A model generated the notes under the pieces. It worked only from the letters and a program-made list of their open reading frames with translations. It ran no database searches and was not told the origin of the DNA. The position numbers were made by a program, and so were the translations under genes. Shown here in pieces: positions 36,744-45,538 of a stretch of 64,000 bases of DNA. Numbering within the stretch: the first letter of the stretch is position 1; every line of letters begins with the position of its first letter. This DNA is from Ligilactobacillus ceti DSM 22408 (GTDB lineage: Bacteria; Bacillota; Bacilli; Lactobacillales; Lactobacillaceae). The stretch covers positions 163,259 to 227,258 of the forward strand of contig NZ_KE383993.1 of the NCBI RefSeq assembly GCF_000423245.1, written 5' to 3'.

Positions 36744-37292
36744 ATGTTAAGTAAACAAACAATTCGGCAACAACAATTAAAGAAATTAGCTCAACCAGAT
36801 ATTCAGGCGCAACAATTTCAAGCTGAACAACTTTTATATCAAAAATTATTACAACATCCAGCTTGGAAACAAGCCCAGGTCGTTGCATTAACGATTAGTA
36901 AAGGTTGTGAGATTGATACAAAACCATTAATTATGCAAGCTTTGTTACAAGGAAAAGAAGTCGTTGTTCCAGTAACTAAAGCGCAGGGCAAAATGGATTT
37001 TGTGAGTTATCACCCTGAGATGGATTTACAAGTTACTAAGTACGGTATTTTAGAGCCGACAACAACACAAGTGAAAAACAAATCACAAATTGATTTAATA
37101 ATTGTGCCAGGACTGGCCTTTTTTGCTAATCAAAAACGTATTGGATTTGGGGGCGGTTTTTATGATCGTTACTTAAGTGATTATGCGGGAACAACTTTAT
37201 CTTTAGTTGATCCAGTACGTGATTTGAGCCGAGTAACTTGTCTGTTAGAGGAGACTGATTTACCAATCGATGAGTTAATCAAGTTGAGTTAA
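36744..37292 (+). CDS. fthC: 5-formyltetrahydrofolate cyclo-ligase
   Basis: This enzyme returns 5-formyl-THF to 5,10-methenyl-THF with ATP. The C-terminal signature LIIVPGLAFFANQKRIGFGGGFYDRYL is diagnostic. I take the ATG at 36744 behind AAAGGA; a longer frame starting at 36717 would lie in the rpmG terminator. The product has 182 residues. The rhomboid gene follows after 15 bases. Confidence 0.93.
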   Translation: MLSKQTIRQQQLKKLAQPDIQAQQFQAEQLLYQKLLQHPAWKQAQVVALTISKGCEIDTKPLIMQALLQGKEVVVPVTKAQGKMDFVSYHPEMDLQVTKYGILEPTTTQVKNKSQIDLIIVPGLAFFANQKRIGFGGGFYDRYLSDYAGTTLSLVDPVRDLSRVTCLLEETDLPIDELIKLS

Positions 37293-37307
37293 TATTAGGA
37301 GCAGAAT

Positions 37308-37964
37308 GTGATTAGAGAATTTAAGCGAAATCCTTCGGTAACGAAGATTTTGATTTTAATTAATGTCCTAATTTATCTGGTAATGACTTTTTCTGGTGGA
37401 AGTACGAATATTGCAACATTACTGCGGTTTGGTGCAGTGTATAGTCCGTTCGTGGCAGCTGGTCAATGGTGGCGGTTATTCACGGCGATGTTTATCCATA
37501 TTGGGATTGAACATTTGCTGTTCAATATGGTAACGTTGTATTTTATTGGAACACAAATTGAAATGATTTTTGGTGCGAAGCGTTATTTAGGCATATATTT
37601 GTTGAGCGGACTTGGTGGGAATTTAGTGACATTTGCTTTTGACCCGAATAGTATTTCCGCTGGTGCAAGTACAGCTATTTTTGGTTTATTTGGGGCTTAT
37701 TTGATGTTGATTGAATCATATCGGGATAATCCTGTAATCCAGTTTTTGGCACGTCAATTTTTGATTTTTATTGTGATCAATGTCGTTTTTACTTTCTTTG
37801 GAAATGCTGTGTATGGTCATTTAGGCGGATTAGGTTATGGTTTTTTAGCGAGTTATTTAATTACACCACGTAATTTAGATTCGATTCCGCGAACGAAACG
37901 TGTCGTGAGTTTAATCGCGATGGTTTTGATTAGTATTATGCTCTGGAAAATCGGGATGTACTAA
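37308..37964 (+). CDS. gluP: Rhomboid family intramembrane serine protease (GluP-like)
   Basis: A six-helix membrane protease of 218 residues. The catalytic serine lies in GASTAIFGLFG and the catalytic histidine in YGHLGGLGYGF. The WWRLFTAMFIHIGIEHLLFNM block (L1 loop and second helix) is typical of the family. The start is GTG behind GGAGC. The neighbourhood, fthC before and yqgQ after, is the usual place of gluP in Firmicutes. Confidence 0.93.
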   Translation: MIREFKRNPSVTKILILINVLIYLVMTFSGGSTNIATLLRFGAVYSPFVAAGQWWRLFTAMFIHIGIEHLLFNMVTLYFIGTQIEMIFGAKRYLGIYLLSGLGGNLVTFAFDPNSISAGASTAIFGLFGAYLMLIESYRDNPVIQFLARQFLIFIVINVVFTFFGNAVYGHLGGLGYGFLASYLITPRNLDSIPRTKRVVSLIAMVLISIMLWKIGMY

Positions 37965-37999
37965 TTTAGCGGAAAATAAATTAAAGGGGTTCACCACAA

Positions 38000-38227
38000 A
38001 TGAAAACATTATATGATGTTCAACAATTGTTAAAAAGATTTGGAGTCTTTATTCATTTAGGTCAACGCTCATGGGATATTGAGTTGATGGCGATTGAACT
38101 TGATAATTTGTTGCGAGCTAACGTAATTGATAAACAAACATTTTTAGCTGCAAAACGTGTTTTGGTAACAGAGCATGAAGCAGAAGAACAATGGAAAAAG
38201 AAAACAGATAAGATTTTTAAGGACTAA
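38000..38227 (+). CDS. yqgQ: YqgQ family protein (DUF910)
   Basis: A 75-residue soluble protein of the YqgQ/DUF910 family (TLYDVQQLLKRFGVFIHLGQR), a small helical protein with putative nucleic-acid-binding properties and no proven role. It follows gluP, as in Bacillus and lactobacilli. The ATG follows AAAGGGG. Confidence 0.88.
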   Translation: MKTLYDVQQLLKRFGVFIHLGQRSWDIELMAIELDNLLRANVIDKQTFLAAKRVLVTEHEAEEQWKKKTDKIFKD

Positions 38228-38245
38228 GCAAGATAGCGATATTCA

Positions 38246-38273
38246 TTGCAAGGACCAAAATATTCGTTATAAT
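38246..38273 (+). promoter_or_regulatory. Promoter of the rhodanese-like gene
   Basis: TTGCAA (38246-38251) and TATAAT (38268-38273) are 16 bases apart, 46 bases before the start codon. Confidence 0.65.
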
Positions 38274-38319
38274 TAGATTTAGAGTTAAAAAGTTTCAGTA
38301 GTTGAAGGGAGAATATATT

Positions 38320-38715
38320 GTGGGCGTTATTGGTTGGATTAATGTTATTTTAGTAATTGGTATTTTATACTATGGTGGAACACGTCTTTATGTACATATG
38401 ATGGGACGTCGTTACGCACAACTTTTAGAAAATGATGAATTCCGTAAAGGTATGCACAAAGCACAACTTATCGATGTACGTGAACCAAATTATTTTGATG
38501 AAAGTCATATTTTAGGAGCACGTAATGTACCTTATTCACAATACAAATTGTATAAAGATGCTTTACGTAAAGATATGCCAGTTTATATTTATGATCAAGG
38601 TAAAACTTTAAGTGTCAGAATGGCTACTAAGTTACACAAAGCTGGTTATACAGATATCGTTATTTTGAAACATGGTTTTTCAAAATGGGATGGTAAAACT
38701 AAAAGTAAAAAATAG
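38320..38715 (+). CDS. Membrane-anchored rhodanese-like protein without catalytic cysteine
   Basis: A 131-residue protein: one N-terminal helix (about residues 1-20), then a single rhodanese domain (AQLIDVREPNYFDESHILGARNVPYSQY). The active-site loop, which normally starts with Cys, reads YDQGKTLSVR, with Asp in its place. It is therefore unlikely to transfer sulfur and may be a binding domain. The start is GTG at 38320 behind GAAGGGAGA; the TTG six codons upstream overlaps that site. The place behind yqgQ is conserved in lactobacilli. Confidence 0.8.
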   Translation: MGVIGWINVILVIGILYYGGTRLYVHMMGRRYAQLLENDEFRKGMHKAQLIDVREPNYFDESHILGARNVPYSQYKLYKDALRKDMPVYIYDQGKTLSVRMATKLHKAGYTDIVILKHGFSKWDGKTKSKK

Positions 38716-38722
38716 TTAAACT

Positions 38723-38758
38723 AAAAAAAGGATGAACAAATTTGTTCATCCTTTTTTG
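38723..38758. terminator. Bidirectional terminator
   Basis: AAAAAAGGATGAACA and TGTTCATCCTTTTTT pair perfectly and serve the rhodanese gene and the opposing DUF3042 gene. Confidence 0.9.
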
Positions 38759-38766
38759 TATAGTGA

Positions 38767-38943
38767 TTAACCTTGATGAGCTGAGTAACTCTTGCGTAAA
38801 GCGCGACGACGATGTTCATCGTATGCTTCAGCTTCTTCTTCGATTGGTTCAACGACTGTTTTCTTGAATGCTAAAACAACACCTGTAACAGCGCCAATTG
38901 TAGCTAATGTACCCATTAAGAAACCTGTACCAAATTTGTTCAT
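38767..38943 (-). CDS. DUF3042 family small membrane protein
   Basis: A 58-residue protein with one N-terminal helix (FLMGTLATIGAVTGVVLAF), then KKTVVEPIEEEAE and a basic tail. This is the pattern of DUF3042, a small lactic acid bacterial family of unknown role. I use the ATG at 38943 behind AGGAGGTC; the frame extends far upstream without a ribosome site. It lies between the rhodanese gene and miaA, as in related lactobacilli. Confidence 0.85.
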   Translation of the reverse strand: MNKFGTGFLMGTLATIGAVTGVVLAFKKTVVEPIEEEAEAYDEHRRRALRKSYSAHQG

Positions 38944-39130
38944 GGAAAAGACCTCCTGAAAAATAAAATATTTTAATCTCACTTCTATTATGATACAAAA
39001 AAGTAAAAAATACCAGATATAACAACCTGAATGCTGAGAAATTGTTTTTGCAATAGCAATCTGAATAGTGATAGCGTACAATGAATAACGAGAAGATAAA
39101 AATATTTAAGTTATCAAAAAGGAGTTAAAA

Positions 39131-40060
39131 ATGGCGCAGAAAATAGTTTTAATCGTTGGACCGACAGCCGTTGGTAAAACAGCACTTTCCGTCCAATTAG
39201 CGCAAAAATTTAACGGTCAAATTATATCCGGAGATTCCATGCAAGTTTATCAAGGTTTGGATATCGGAACGGCCAAAGTTACGCCAGAAGAAATGGATGG
39301 TGTGAAACATTATTTAATAGATGAAAATCGCATTGATGAACGTTTTTCGGCAGCTGATTTTACGCAAAAATGTCGTCAAGATGTGAAACTGATTGCTCAA
39401 GCAGGATGTTTACCAATTATTGCGGGGGGAACTGGTTTTTATCTCCAAGCGCTACTTGATAATTTTCAACTTGGTGCTGATCAATATGATGAAAATGAAG
39501 TCATTCGTAAGAAATGGGAAGCTTATTTAGCAGAACATGGTTCACAGGCGTTGTTAGAACAGTTAGCGGCTATTGATCCTAAAGCGGCAGCTAAGATCCC
39601 TGTTAATAATCCCCGGCGGATGATTCGTGCTTTAGAAGTTTATGAACAAACGGGACAATTGTTTTCGGAACAAAATGATTTGAAGTCGGATGAATTTGAA
39701 CCGTTGGTGATAGGGTTAACAACAGATCGGAAATTATTATATGAACGTATTAATTTACGGGTTGATTTGATGATGGAACAAGGTTTATTAGCCGAAGCCA
39801 AAATGTTATATGAAAAAGGCGGTGCGGATTTACCAGCTGGAAAAGGGATTGGTTATAAAGAGTTTTATCCTTATTTTGCGGGTGAAATCACACTAGAAGA
39901 AGCGGTTGAATTAGTGAAACGAAATTCACGGCGCTATGCTAAGCGACAATTGACTTGGTTCCGGAATAAAATGGAAGTGCAATGGTTTGATTTGGTACAA
40001 GATCCAAGTCAAGTGCACGAAATTGAAACAATGATTGAAAAATGGTTAAAAGAAGTTTAA
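39131..40060 (+). CDS. miaA: tRNA dimethylallyltransferase
   Basis: MiaA adds a dimethylallyl group to A37 of tRNAs that read codons starting with U. Visible motifs are the P-loop VGPTAVGKTALS, SGDSMQVYQGLDIGTAK, and GGTGFYLQALLDN. Length (309) is normal. The next gene starts nine bases after the stop. Confidence 0.96.
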   Translation: MAQKIVLIVGPTAVGKTALSVQLAQKFNGQIISGDSMQVYQGLDIGTAKVTPEEMDGVKHYLIDENRIDERFSAADFTQKCRQDVKLIAQAGCLPIIAGGTGFYLQALLDNFQLGADQYDENEVIRKKWEAYLAEHGSQALLEQLAAIDPKAAAKIPVNNPRRMIRALEVYEQTGQLFSEQNDLKSDEFEPLVIGLTTDRKLLYERINLRVDLMMEQGLLAEAKMLYEKGGADLPAGKGIGYKEFYPYFAGEITLEEAVELVKRNSRRYAKRQLTWFRNKMEVQWFDLVQDPSQVHEIETMIEKWLKEV

Positions 40061-40069
40061 AGGAGTTTT

Positions 40070-41341
40070 ATGGAAATGAATTATTCATGGTTAGCAGATT
40101 ATCCAACAGAATTACAAGAAAAAATTAAACAAGTAGAAGCACAAGTTGCGGAACAATACGCAAAAATTGATGATCAAATTTTATTTAATCAAAAACGAGT
40201 TTTAGCACTCTTTCGGGAACATCATGTGTCAGAAGCTGACTTAGTTGGTTCAACTGGTTATGGTTGTGATGATATGGGACGTGACAAGTTAGATGCAATT
40301 TATGCGGGGTATTTTAAAACAGAAGATGCTTTAGTGCGCCCACAGTTCGTTTCGGGAACACATGCGATTGCTACCGCTTTATATGGCGTTTTGAAACCGG
40401 GAGAAACATTACATTATTTAACTGGGATGCCGTATGACACAATTCAACAAGTAATTGGGATTGCAGGGGATAATTCTGGAACGATGCAAGAATTAGGAAT
40501 GGGATTTTCTTATACACCATTATTAGAAAATGGCAAAGTAGATTATGAACAAGCTAAAAAAGATTTATCTGCCGATCCAACTATTAAAGTAATTGCTTTA
40601 CAACGTTCACGTGGCTATGAAACACGGGCTAGTTATACCGTTGCTGAATTAAAAGAAATGATTGATTTTATTCGAGAAATTATTCCTGAAGCAATTATTT
40701 TTGTTGATAACTGTTATGGTGAATTTTCAGAAGCAAGTGAACCATCCTGGTTTGGTGCGGATTTGATGGCGGGCTCACTTTTTAAGAATGCCGGAGCCGG
40801 AATCGCTAAAACAGGTGGCTATATTGTTGGTAAGAAAGATTTAGTTGAAAAAGCAGCGACACGTTTAACAATTCCTGGTGTTGGTAAAAATGAAGGTGCC
40901 ACATATCCATTTATGCGTGATTTTTATCAAGGTTTCTTTATGGCAGCTCATACAACTGGGCAAGCGATTAAAGGGATGATTTTCACGAGTGCCTTACTTG
41001 AATCAGTAGGGATGGATGTTTCTCCAAAATGGGATGCTCCAAGAACTGACGTGGTGCAAGCTGTAGTCTTTAATGATCCTAAACCAATGATTGATTTTTG
41101 TGGTGTAATTCAAAATAACTCACCATTGAATGCTTTTGTGAATCCGATCCCTAGTCCAATGGATGGTTATGAAGATGAAGTTATTATGGCTTCAGGGAGC
41201 TTTACAGAAGGTTCAACGATCGAATTATCAAGTGATGGTCCGATTCGTCCACCGTATTGCTTATATATTCAAGGTGGTTTAACAGTTGAACACGTTAAAA
41301 TTGCGATTGCAAGTGCTGTTAACCAAACTTTTTATCAATAA
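40070..41341 (+). CDS. ynbB: YnbB-like PLP-dependent protein (methionine gamma-lyase family)
   Basis: A 423-residue fold-type I PLP enzyme of the 'aluminium resistance' / methionine gamma-lyase-like family. The PLP lysine is in GSLFKNAGAGIAKTGGYIVG, and FVSGTHAIATALYG and VDNCYGEF are typical. The reaction in the cell is not established. It precedes glnR-glnA in Bacillus and in lactobacilli, so the position supports the call. The ATG follows AAAGGAG. Confidence 0.88.
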   Translation: MEMNYSWLADYPTELQEKIKQVEAQVAEQYAKIDDQILFNQKRVLALFREHHVSEADLVGSTGYGCDDMGRDKLDAIYAGYFKTEDALVRPQFVSGTHAIATALYGVLKPGETLHYLTGMPYDTIQQVIGIAGDNSGTMQELGMGFSYTPLLENGKVDYEQAKKDLSADPTIKVIALQRSRGYETRASYTVAELKEMIDFIREIIPEAIIFVDNCYGEFSEASEPSWFGADLMAGSLFKNAGAGIAKTGGYIVGKKDLVEKAATRLTIPGVGKNEGATYPFMRDFYQGFFMAAHTTGQAIKGMIFTSALLESVGMDVSPKWDAPRTDVVQAVVFNDPKPMIDFCGVIQNNSPLNAFVNPIPSPMDGYEDEVIMASGSFTEGSTIELSSDGPIRPPYCLYIQGGLTVEHVKIAIASAVNQTFYQ

Positions 41342-41352
41342 AAAACAACTCA

Positions 41353-41369
41353 TGTCAGATAATGTGACA
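41353..41369 (+). promoter_or_regulatory. GlnR operator upstream of glnRA
   Basis: TGTCA, seven bases, then TGACA: a perfect dyad that fits the GlnR/TnrA consensus TGTNA-N7-TNACA. It lies eight bases upstream of the -35 element, so GlnR bound here should repress its own operon when glutamine is plentiful. Confidence 0.88.
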
Positions 41370-41376
41370 TGAAACA

Positions 41377-41404
41377 TTGACAGCGTTTTTATACTTGCTA
41401 TAAT
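41377..41404 (+). promoter_or_regulatory. Promoter of glnRA
   Basis: Consensus TTGACA (41377-41382) and TATAAT (41399-41404) with a 16-base spacer, 26 bases before glnR. Confidence 0.88.
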
Positions 41405-41429
41405 ATGAATAACTTTTAGGAGCGATTTT

Positions 41430-41810
41430 ATGAAGGAAAAGGAACTGCGTCGTTCTTTAGCAGTTTTGCCGATCGGCACGGTAATGTGTTTGACTGATTT
41501 AACAGCACGTCAAATTCGTTATTACGAAAAGCATGAACTACTAAAACCTGAGCGAAATCCGAGTAATCGGCGGATGTATTCTTTGAATGATATTGATAAA
41601 CTATTAGAAATCAAAGATTATTTAGCAGAAGGGATGAATATTGCAGGGATTAAGGAAGTCTATCTTAAAAAGGCAGCTAAAAAGAAAAAAGTACGTGAAC
41701 AAGCGATTAGCGACGAAAAAGTCCGGAAAATGTTACGGGATGAATTCGTTAATGCGAGTGGTTTGAAATCACAACATGAATTTTCTTTTAAAAACACGCG
41801 GATTTTTTAA
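41430..41810 (+). CDS. glnR: Transcriptional repressor GlnR (MerR family)
   Basis: A 126-residue MerR-type regulator of nitrogen genes. The winged helix-turn-helix is seen in LTDLTARQIRYYEKHELLKPERNPSNRRMYS. The C-terminal tail that senses feedback-inhibited glutamine synthetase is present (LRDEFVNASGLKSQHEFSFK). It sits directly before glnA with its own operator upstream. The ATG follows AGGAGCG. Confidence 0.95.
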   Translation: MKEKELRRSLAVLPIGTVMCLTDLTARQIRYYEKHELLKPERNPSNRRMYSLNDIDKLLEIKDYLAEGMNIAGIKEVYLKKAAKKKKVREQAISDEKVRKMLRDEFVNASGLKSQHEFSFKNTRIF

Positions 41811-41831
41811 TTAAAAACAAGGAGTGGTTAG

Positions 41832-43172
41832 ATGGTTACAAAGTATTCCAAAGACGATATTCGAGCAATAGCAGCAAAAGAAAATGTTAAATTCTTACGT
41901 TTAATGTTTACTGATTTATACGGTACAATCAAAAATGTTGAAGTTCCAATCACACAATTAGATAAAGTTTTAGATAATAAAATGATGTTTGACGGTTCTT
42001 CAATTAATGGTTTCGTTCGAATTGAAGAAAGTGATATGCTTTTGTATCCTGATTTATCCACATGGATGATCTTTCCTTGGGAAAATGAACACGGCAAAGT
42101 AGCGCGCTTAATTTGTGCGGTGCATAATGCTGATGAAACACCATTTATGGGTGATCCGCGGAATAATTTAATGCGTATTATTGATGAAATGCGCGAATTA
42201 GGTTTTACTGATTTTAATATCGGGCCAGAACCTGAATTTTTCTTATTTAAATTAGATGAAACAACCGGCAAACCAACAATTGATTTAAATGATAAAGGGA
42301 GCTATTTTGATTTAGCGCCAATCGATTTAGGTGAAAATTGCCGTCGTGATATTGTTTTAGAATTAGAAAATATGGGCTTTGATGTTGAAGCATCTCACCA
42401 TGAAGTGGCACCAGGACAACATGAAGTTGATTTCAAATATGCGGATGCAGTACATGCTTGTGATAATATTCAAACATTCAAGTTAGTTGTAAAAACAGTC
42501 GCACGTAAACATGGTTTGCATGCAACCTTTATGCCAAAACCATTAGCCGGAATTGCTGGATCTGGGATGCACTTTAATATGTCATTATTCAATGAAAAAG
42601 GAAATGCCTTCTTCGATGAAAATGGTCCAGAACAATTATCACAAGATGCTTACTATTTCTTGGGTGGTTTGATGAAACACGCACGTGGCTTTACTGCGAT
42701 TACTAATCCAATTGTGAACTCTTACAAACGTTTAGTACCTGGTTATGAAGCACCAGTTTATGTTGCTTGGTCAGGTCATAACCGTTCACCGTTAGTACGT
42801 GTTCCAATTGCACGTGGGGCATCTACTCGTTTAGAATTAAGAAGTGCTGATCCATCAGCTAATCCATATTTAGCAGTGGCAACTGTTTTGGCAGCTGGTT
42901 TAGATGGTTTGAAGAACAAGATTGAACCACCAAAAGCAGTTGATCGTAATATTTATGCGATGGATGAACAAGAAAGAAAAGAAAACGGCATTCATGATTT
43001 ACCTTCTAACTTACACAATGCGATTAAAGCAATGCGTCAAGATGAAGTTGTGAAAGCAGCGTTAGGTGAACATTTATATGAAAACTTTGTAGAAGCGAAG
43101 AAATTAGAAACAGCCGCTTATCGACAAGAAGTTTCTGAATGGGAACGTGAACAATATCTTACAATGTATTAA
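41832..43172 (+). CDS. glnA: Glutamine synthetase type I
   Basis: GlnA forms glutamine from glutamate, ammonia and ATP. The 446-residue length without adenylylation insert fits the GSI-alpha type of Firmicutes, controlled by feedback and by interaction with GlnR. Motifs: [18 protein letters not shown], the glutamate/metal site [25 protein letters not shown], and the ATP site [16 protein letters not shown]. The ATG follows AAGGAGTGG, 21 bases after glnR. Confidence 0.97.
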   Translation: MVTKYSKDDIRAIAAKENVKFLRLMFTDLYGTIKNVEVPITQLDKVLDNKMMFDGSSINGFVRIEESDMLLYPDLSTWMIFPWENEHGKVARLICAVHNADETPFMGDPRNNLMRIIDEMRELGFTDFNIGPEPEFFLFKLDETTGKPTIDLNDKGSYFDLAPIDLGENCRRDIVLELENMGFDVEASHHEVAPGQHEVDFKYADAVHACDNIQTFKLVVKTVARKHGLHATFMPKPLAGIAGSGMHFNMSLFNEKGNAFFDENGPEQLSQDAYYFLGGLMKHARGFTAITNPIVNSYKRLVPGYEAPVYVAWSGHNRSPLVRVPIARGASTRLELRSADPSANPYLAVATVLAAGLDGLKNKIEPPKAVDRNIYAMDEQERKENGIHDLPSNLHNAIKAMRQDEVVKAALGEHLYENFVEAKKLETAAYRQEVSEWEREQYLTMY

Positions 43173-43180
43173 AAAATATT

Positions 43181-43212
43181 ACGGCTCGACAGTTGGTGTC
43201 GAGTCGTTTTTC
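43181..43212 (+). terminator. Terminator after glnA
   Basis: ACGGCTCGACA and TGTCGAGTCGT arms followed by five Ts. The remaining 190 bases up to gmk hold only the promoter below and A/T-rich sequence. Confidence 0.88.
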
Positions 43213-43332
43213 TTTTGGAGAATTTTTATATAAAAGACAGATTTCTTAATTAGTAGGGGGTGTTGGTATAAATTAATTTAGATTTTTTATGATTAAAATT
43301 GAATTAAATCGACGAAAAAAACGGAAAAAACC

Positions 43333-43361
43333 TTGAAAAACATGTGATAAAAGTGAATAAT
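43333..43361 (+). promoter_or_regulatory. Possible promoter of gmk-rpoZ
   Basis: TTGAAA (43333-43338) and AATAAT (43356-43361), 17 bases apart, 44 bases before gmk. Confidence 0.5.
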
Positions 43362-43404
43362 AGAACTAATATACATACTAATTATCGAGGAGTTTTTTTA
43401 AAGC

Positions 43405-44025
43405 ATGGTTAAAAAAGGAATGTTAATTGTACTTTCTGGCCCATCTGGTGTTGGGAAAGGTACAGTTCGAAAAGAAATTTTTTCACAAGAAGGGAACAAT
43501 TTTGATTATTCAATCTCAATGACAACCCGGAAAATGCGTGAAGGCGAAGTTAATGGTCGTGATTACCACTTCGTAAGTAAAGAAGAATTTGAAGAAGAAA
43601 TTGCAACTGGTGGCATGTTAGAGTATGCTAAATATGTTGACAATTATTATGGAACACCTTTAAAATACGTTAATGAGATGCTTGAAAATGGTAAAGACGT
43701 CTTTTTAGAAATTGAAGTCAGTGGTGCAATGCAAGTTCGGGAAAAATGTCCTGATGGCTTGTTTATTTTCTTGACTCCACCTGATTTGATGGAATTACGC
43801 CAACGTATTATTAATCGTGGGACAGATGATTTGGAAACAATCGATAAACGTATGAAAAAAGCGGTCGATGAAATCGAAATGATGCAAAACTATGATTATG
43901 CTGTTGTGAATGATCAAGTTGTGAATGCAGCAGAAAAGATCAAAACAATTATTCGTGCAGAACGCTGGCGTGTAAAACGCTTTTTACCAGATTATAAAAA
44001 ACAATTAGGAGATGTATTGAAATGA
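43405..44025 (+). CDS. gmk: Guanylate kinase
   Basis: Gmk phosphorylates GMP to GDP. The P-loop [11 protein letters not shown], the GMP-binding block [23 protein letters not shown] and YVDNYYGTP are diagnostic. The product has 206 residues. The stop overlaps the rpoZ start, and gmk-rpoZ-coaBC-priA is the standard Firmicute order. Confidence 0.97.
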   Translation: MVKKGMLIVLSGPSGVGKGTVRKEIFSQEGNNFDYSISMTTRKMREGEVNGRDYHFVSKEEFEEEIATGGMLEYAKYVDNYYGTPLKYVNEMLENGKDVFLEIEVSGAMQVREKCPDGLFIFLTPPDLMELRQRIINRGTDDLETIDKRMKKAVDEIEMMQNYDYAVVNDQVVNAAEKIKTIIRAERWRVKRFLPDYKKQLGDVLK

Positions 44026-44219
44026 TTCTTTATCCTTCAGTCGATGAATTATTGGAACGTGTTAACTCACGCTATTCATTAATTATGTTAGCTTCAAAAC
44101 GCGCCCATGAATTAGATGCAGGTGCTTTACCAATGTTACGTGAATATCAATCAACAAAAAATGTTGGTCGTGCTTTGGAAGAAATCGCAGCTGGCGATTT
44201 AACAATCAAAAAAAACTAG
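44022..44219 (+). CDS. rpoZ: RNA polymerase omega subunit
   Basis: A 65-residue omega subunit with the conserved [16 protein letters not shown] segment, which wraps around the beta' C-terminus, and [11 protein letters not shown] at the end. It overlaps gmk by four bases (ATGA). Confidence 0.95.
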   Translation: MILYPSVDELLERVNSRYSLIMLASKRAHELDAGALPMLREYQSTKNVGRALEEIAAGDLTIKKN

Positions 44220-44236
44220 GATTATAAATCCGCAAG

Positions 44237-44268
44237 AGAGTTTGAGATTTGTCTCAAACTCTTTTTTT
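44237..44268 (+). terminator. Terminator after rpoZ
   Basis: AGAGTTTGAGA and TCTCAAACTCT around a four-base loop, followed by seven Ts. Confidence 0.9.
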
Positions 44269-44339
44269 AATGTCTTAAAATTGTTACAATTAAGGGTAAC
44301 GATAAAAAGAAATGAGTTAGTGAAAGGAGTTGCTGGAAA

Positions 44340-45524
44340 ATGAAAAAAATTGCCGTCTATGTCACAGGTGGCGTGGCTTGTTATAAAACAGTCAGCTTTG
44401 TGCGTTTGTTACAAAAAGCTGGTTATCAAGTCCGTGTTGCAATGACAAAAGCAGCTCAAGAATTTGTTAATCCAAATTTGTTTGCGAGTTTGTTGAAAGA
44501 ACCGGTTTTAACAGATTTATTTCAACCGATGGAACAAGGAAAAATCGCGCATATTGAATTAGCTGATTGGTGTGATTATGCCATCGTTGTTCCAGCAACG
44601 GCTAATATTATTGCGAAAATGGCACAAGGAATTGCCGATGAAGTTGTGAGTACGAGTTTATTAGCGACGGCGCAACCAACATTTGTTGTTCCAGCTATGA
44701 ATACAAAAATGTATCAAGCTGCTAGTACCCAACGTAACTTACAAACTTTAAAACGTGATGGTGTGAAAATATTAGACCCTGTGACGGGGCTTTTGGCAGA
44801 AGGGTATTCCGGTCAAGGGCGGATGCCAGAACCAACAGAAATAGCCACTTGGTTCTTGAGTGAAATTACTTCGGAACAAAAATTAAAAAATAAACGAATT
44901 TTAATTACGGCTGGAGGAACACAAGAAGCGATTGATCCCGTACGTTTAATCGTGAATCGATCCAGTGGGAAAATGGGCTACGCTTTAGCGAAAGCCGCTC
45001 AGCAACAAGGAGCACAAGTGACATTAGTGTCGACAGTGCCGGCTTTACCAGTTCCAACTGGAGTAGAAGTAATCTATGTGCAAAGCGCTCAAGAAATGCG
45101 TCAAGCTGTTTTAAAAACTTATCCACAAGTCGATGCCGTGATTATGGCGGCGGCAGTTGCTGATTATCGCGTGAAAAATCCTGCCCCAACAAAAATCAAA
45201 AAACACAGTGAAACATTAACTTTAGAGTTAGTGAAAAATCCAGATATCTTAAAAGAACTTGGTGCACAAAAAGAACAACAAGTTTTAGTCGGATTTGCTG
45301 CAGAAACACATGACTTACAACATTATGCTCAACAAAAATTAATCCAAAAAAATCTTGATTTATTAGTTGCTAATGATGTTTCTCGAAAAGATATCGGTTT
45401 TGGCAGCAATGATAATGAAGTGATTTTATTCCAACCAGAACAAGCACCAATTTTAGTCGCAAAAGCTGATAAAGCAGCCATTGCACAACAAATTTTAGCA
45501 GTTTTAGCATCGAAATTAAGTTAG
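44340..45524 (+). CDS. coaBC: Bifunctional phosphopantothenoylcysteine decarboxylase/synthase
   Basis: CoaBC carries out two steps of coenzyme A synthesis. The N-terminal flavoprotein (CoaC, about 1-180) has VTGGVACYKT and PAMNTKMY with the active-site region. The C-terminal CoaB synthase (about 185-394) has ITAGGTQEAIDPVRLIVNRSSGKMG and VKNPDIL. Length (394) is normal. The ATG follows AAGGAG. Confidence 0.95.
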   Translation: MKKIAVYVTGGVACYKTVSFVRLLQKAGYQVRVAMTKAAQEFVNPNLFASLLKEPVLTDLFQPMEQGKIAHIELADWCDYAIVVPATANIIAKMAQGIADEVVSTSLLATAQPTFVVPAMNTKMYQAASTQRNLQTLKRDGVKILDPVTGLLAEGYSGQGRMPEPTEIATWFLSEITSEQKLKNKRILITAGGTQEAIDPVRLIVNRSSGKMGYALAKAAQQQGAQVTLVSTVPALPVPTGVEVIYVQSAQEMRQAVLKTYPQVDAVIMAAAVADYRVKNPAPTKIKKHSETLTLELVKNPDILKELGAQKEQQVLVGFAAETHDLQHYAQQKLIQKNLDLLVANDVSRKDIGFGSNDNEVILFQPEQAPILVAKADKAAIAQQILAVLASKLS

Positions 45525-45538
45525 GAGGTCGATGTCGC

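Noticed and set aside
43270..43320. Small basic frame before gmk
   Set aside because: Only 14 codons with no ribosome site in an A/T-rich promoter region.
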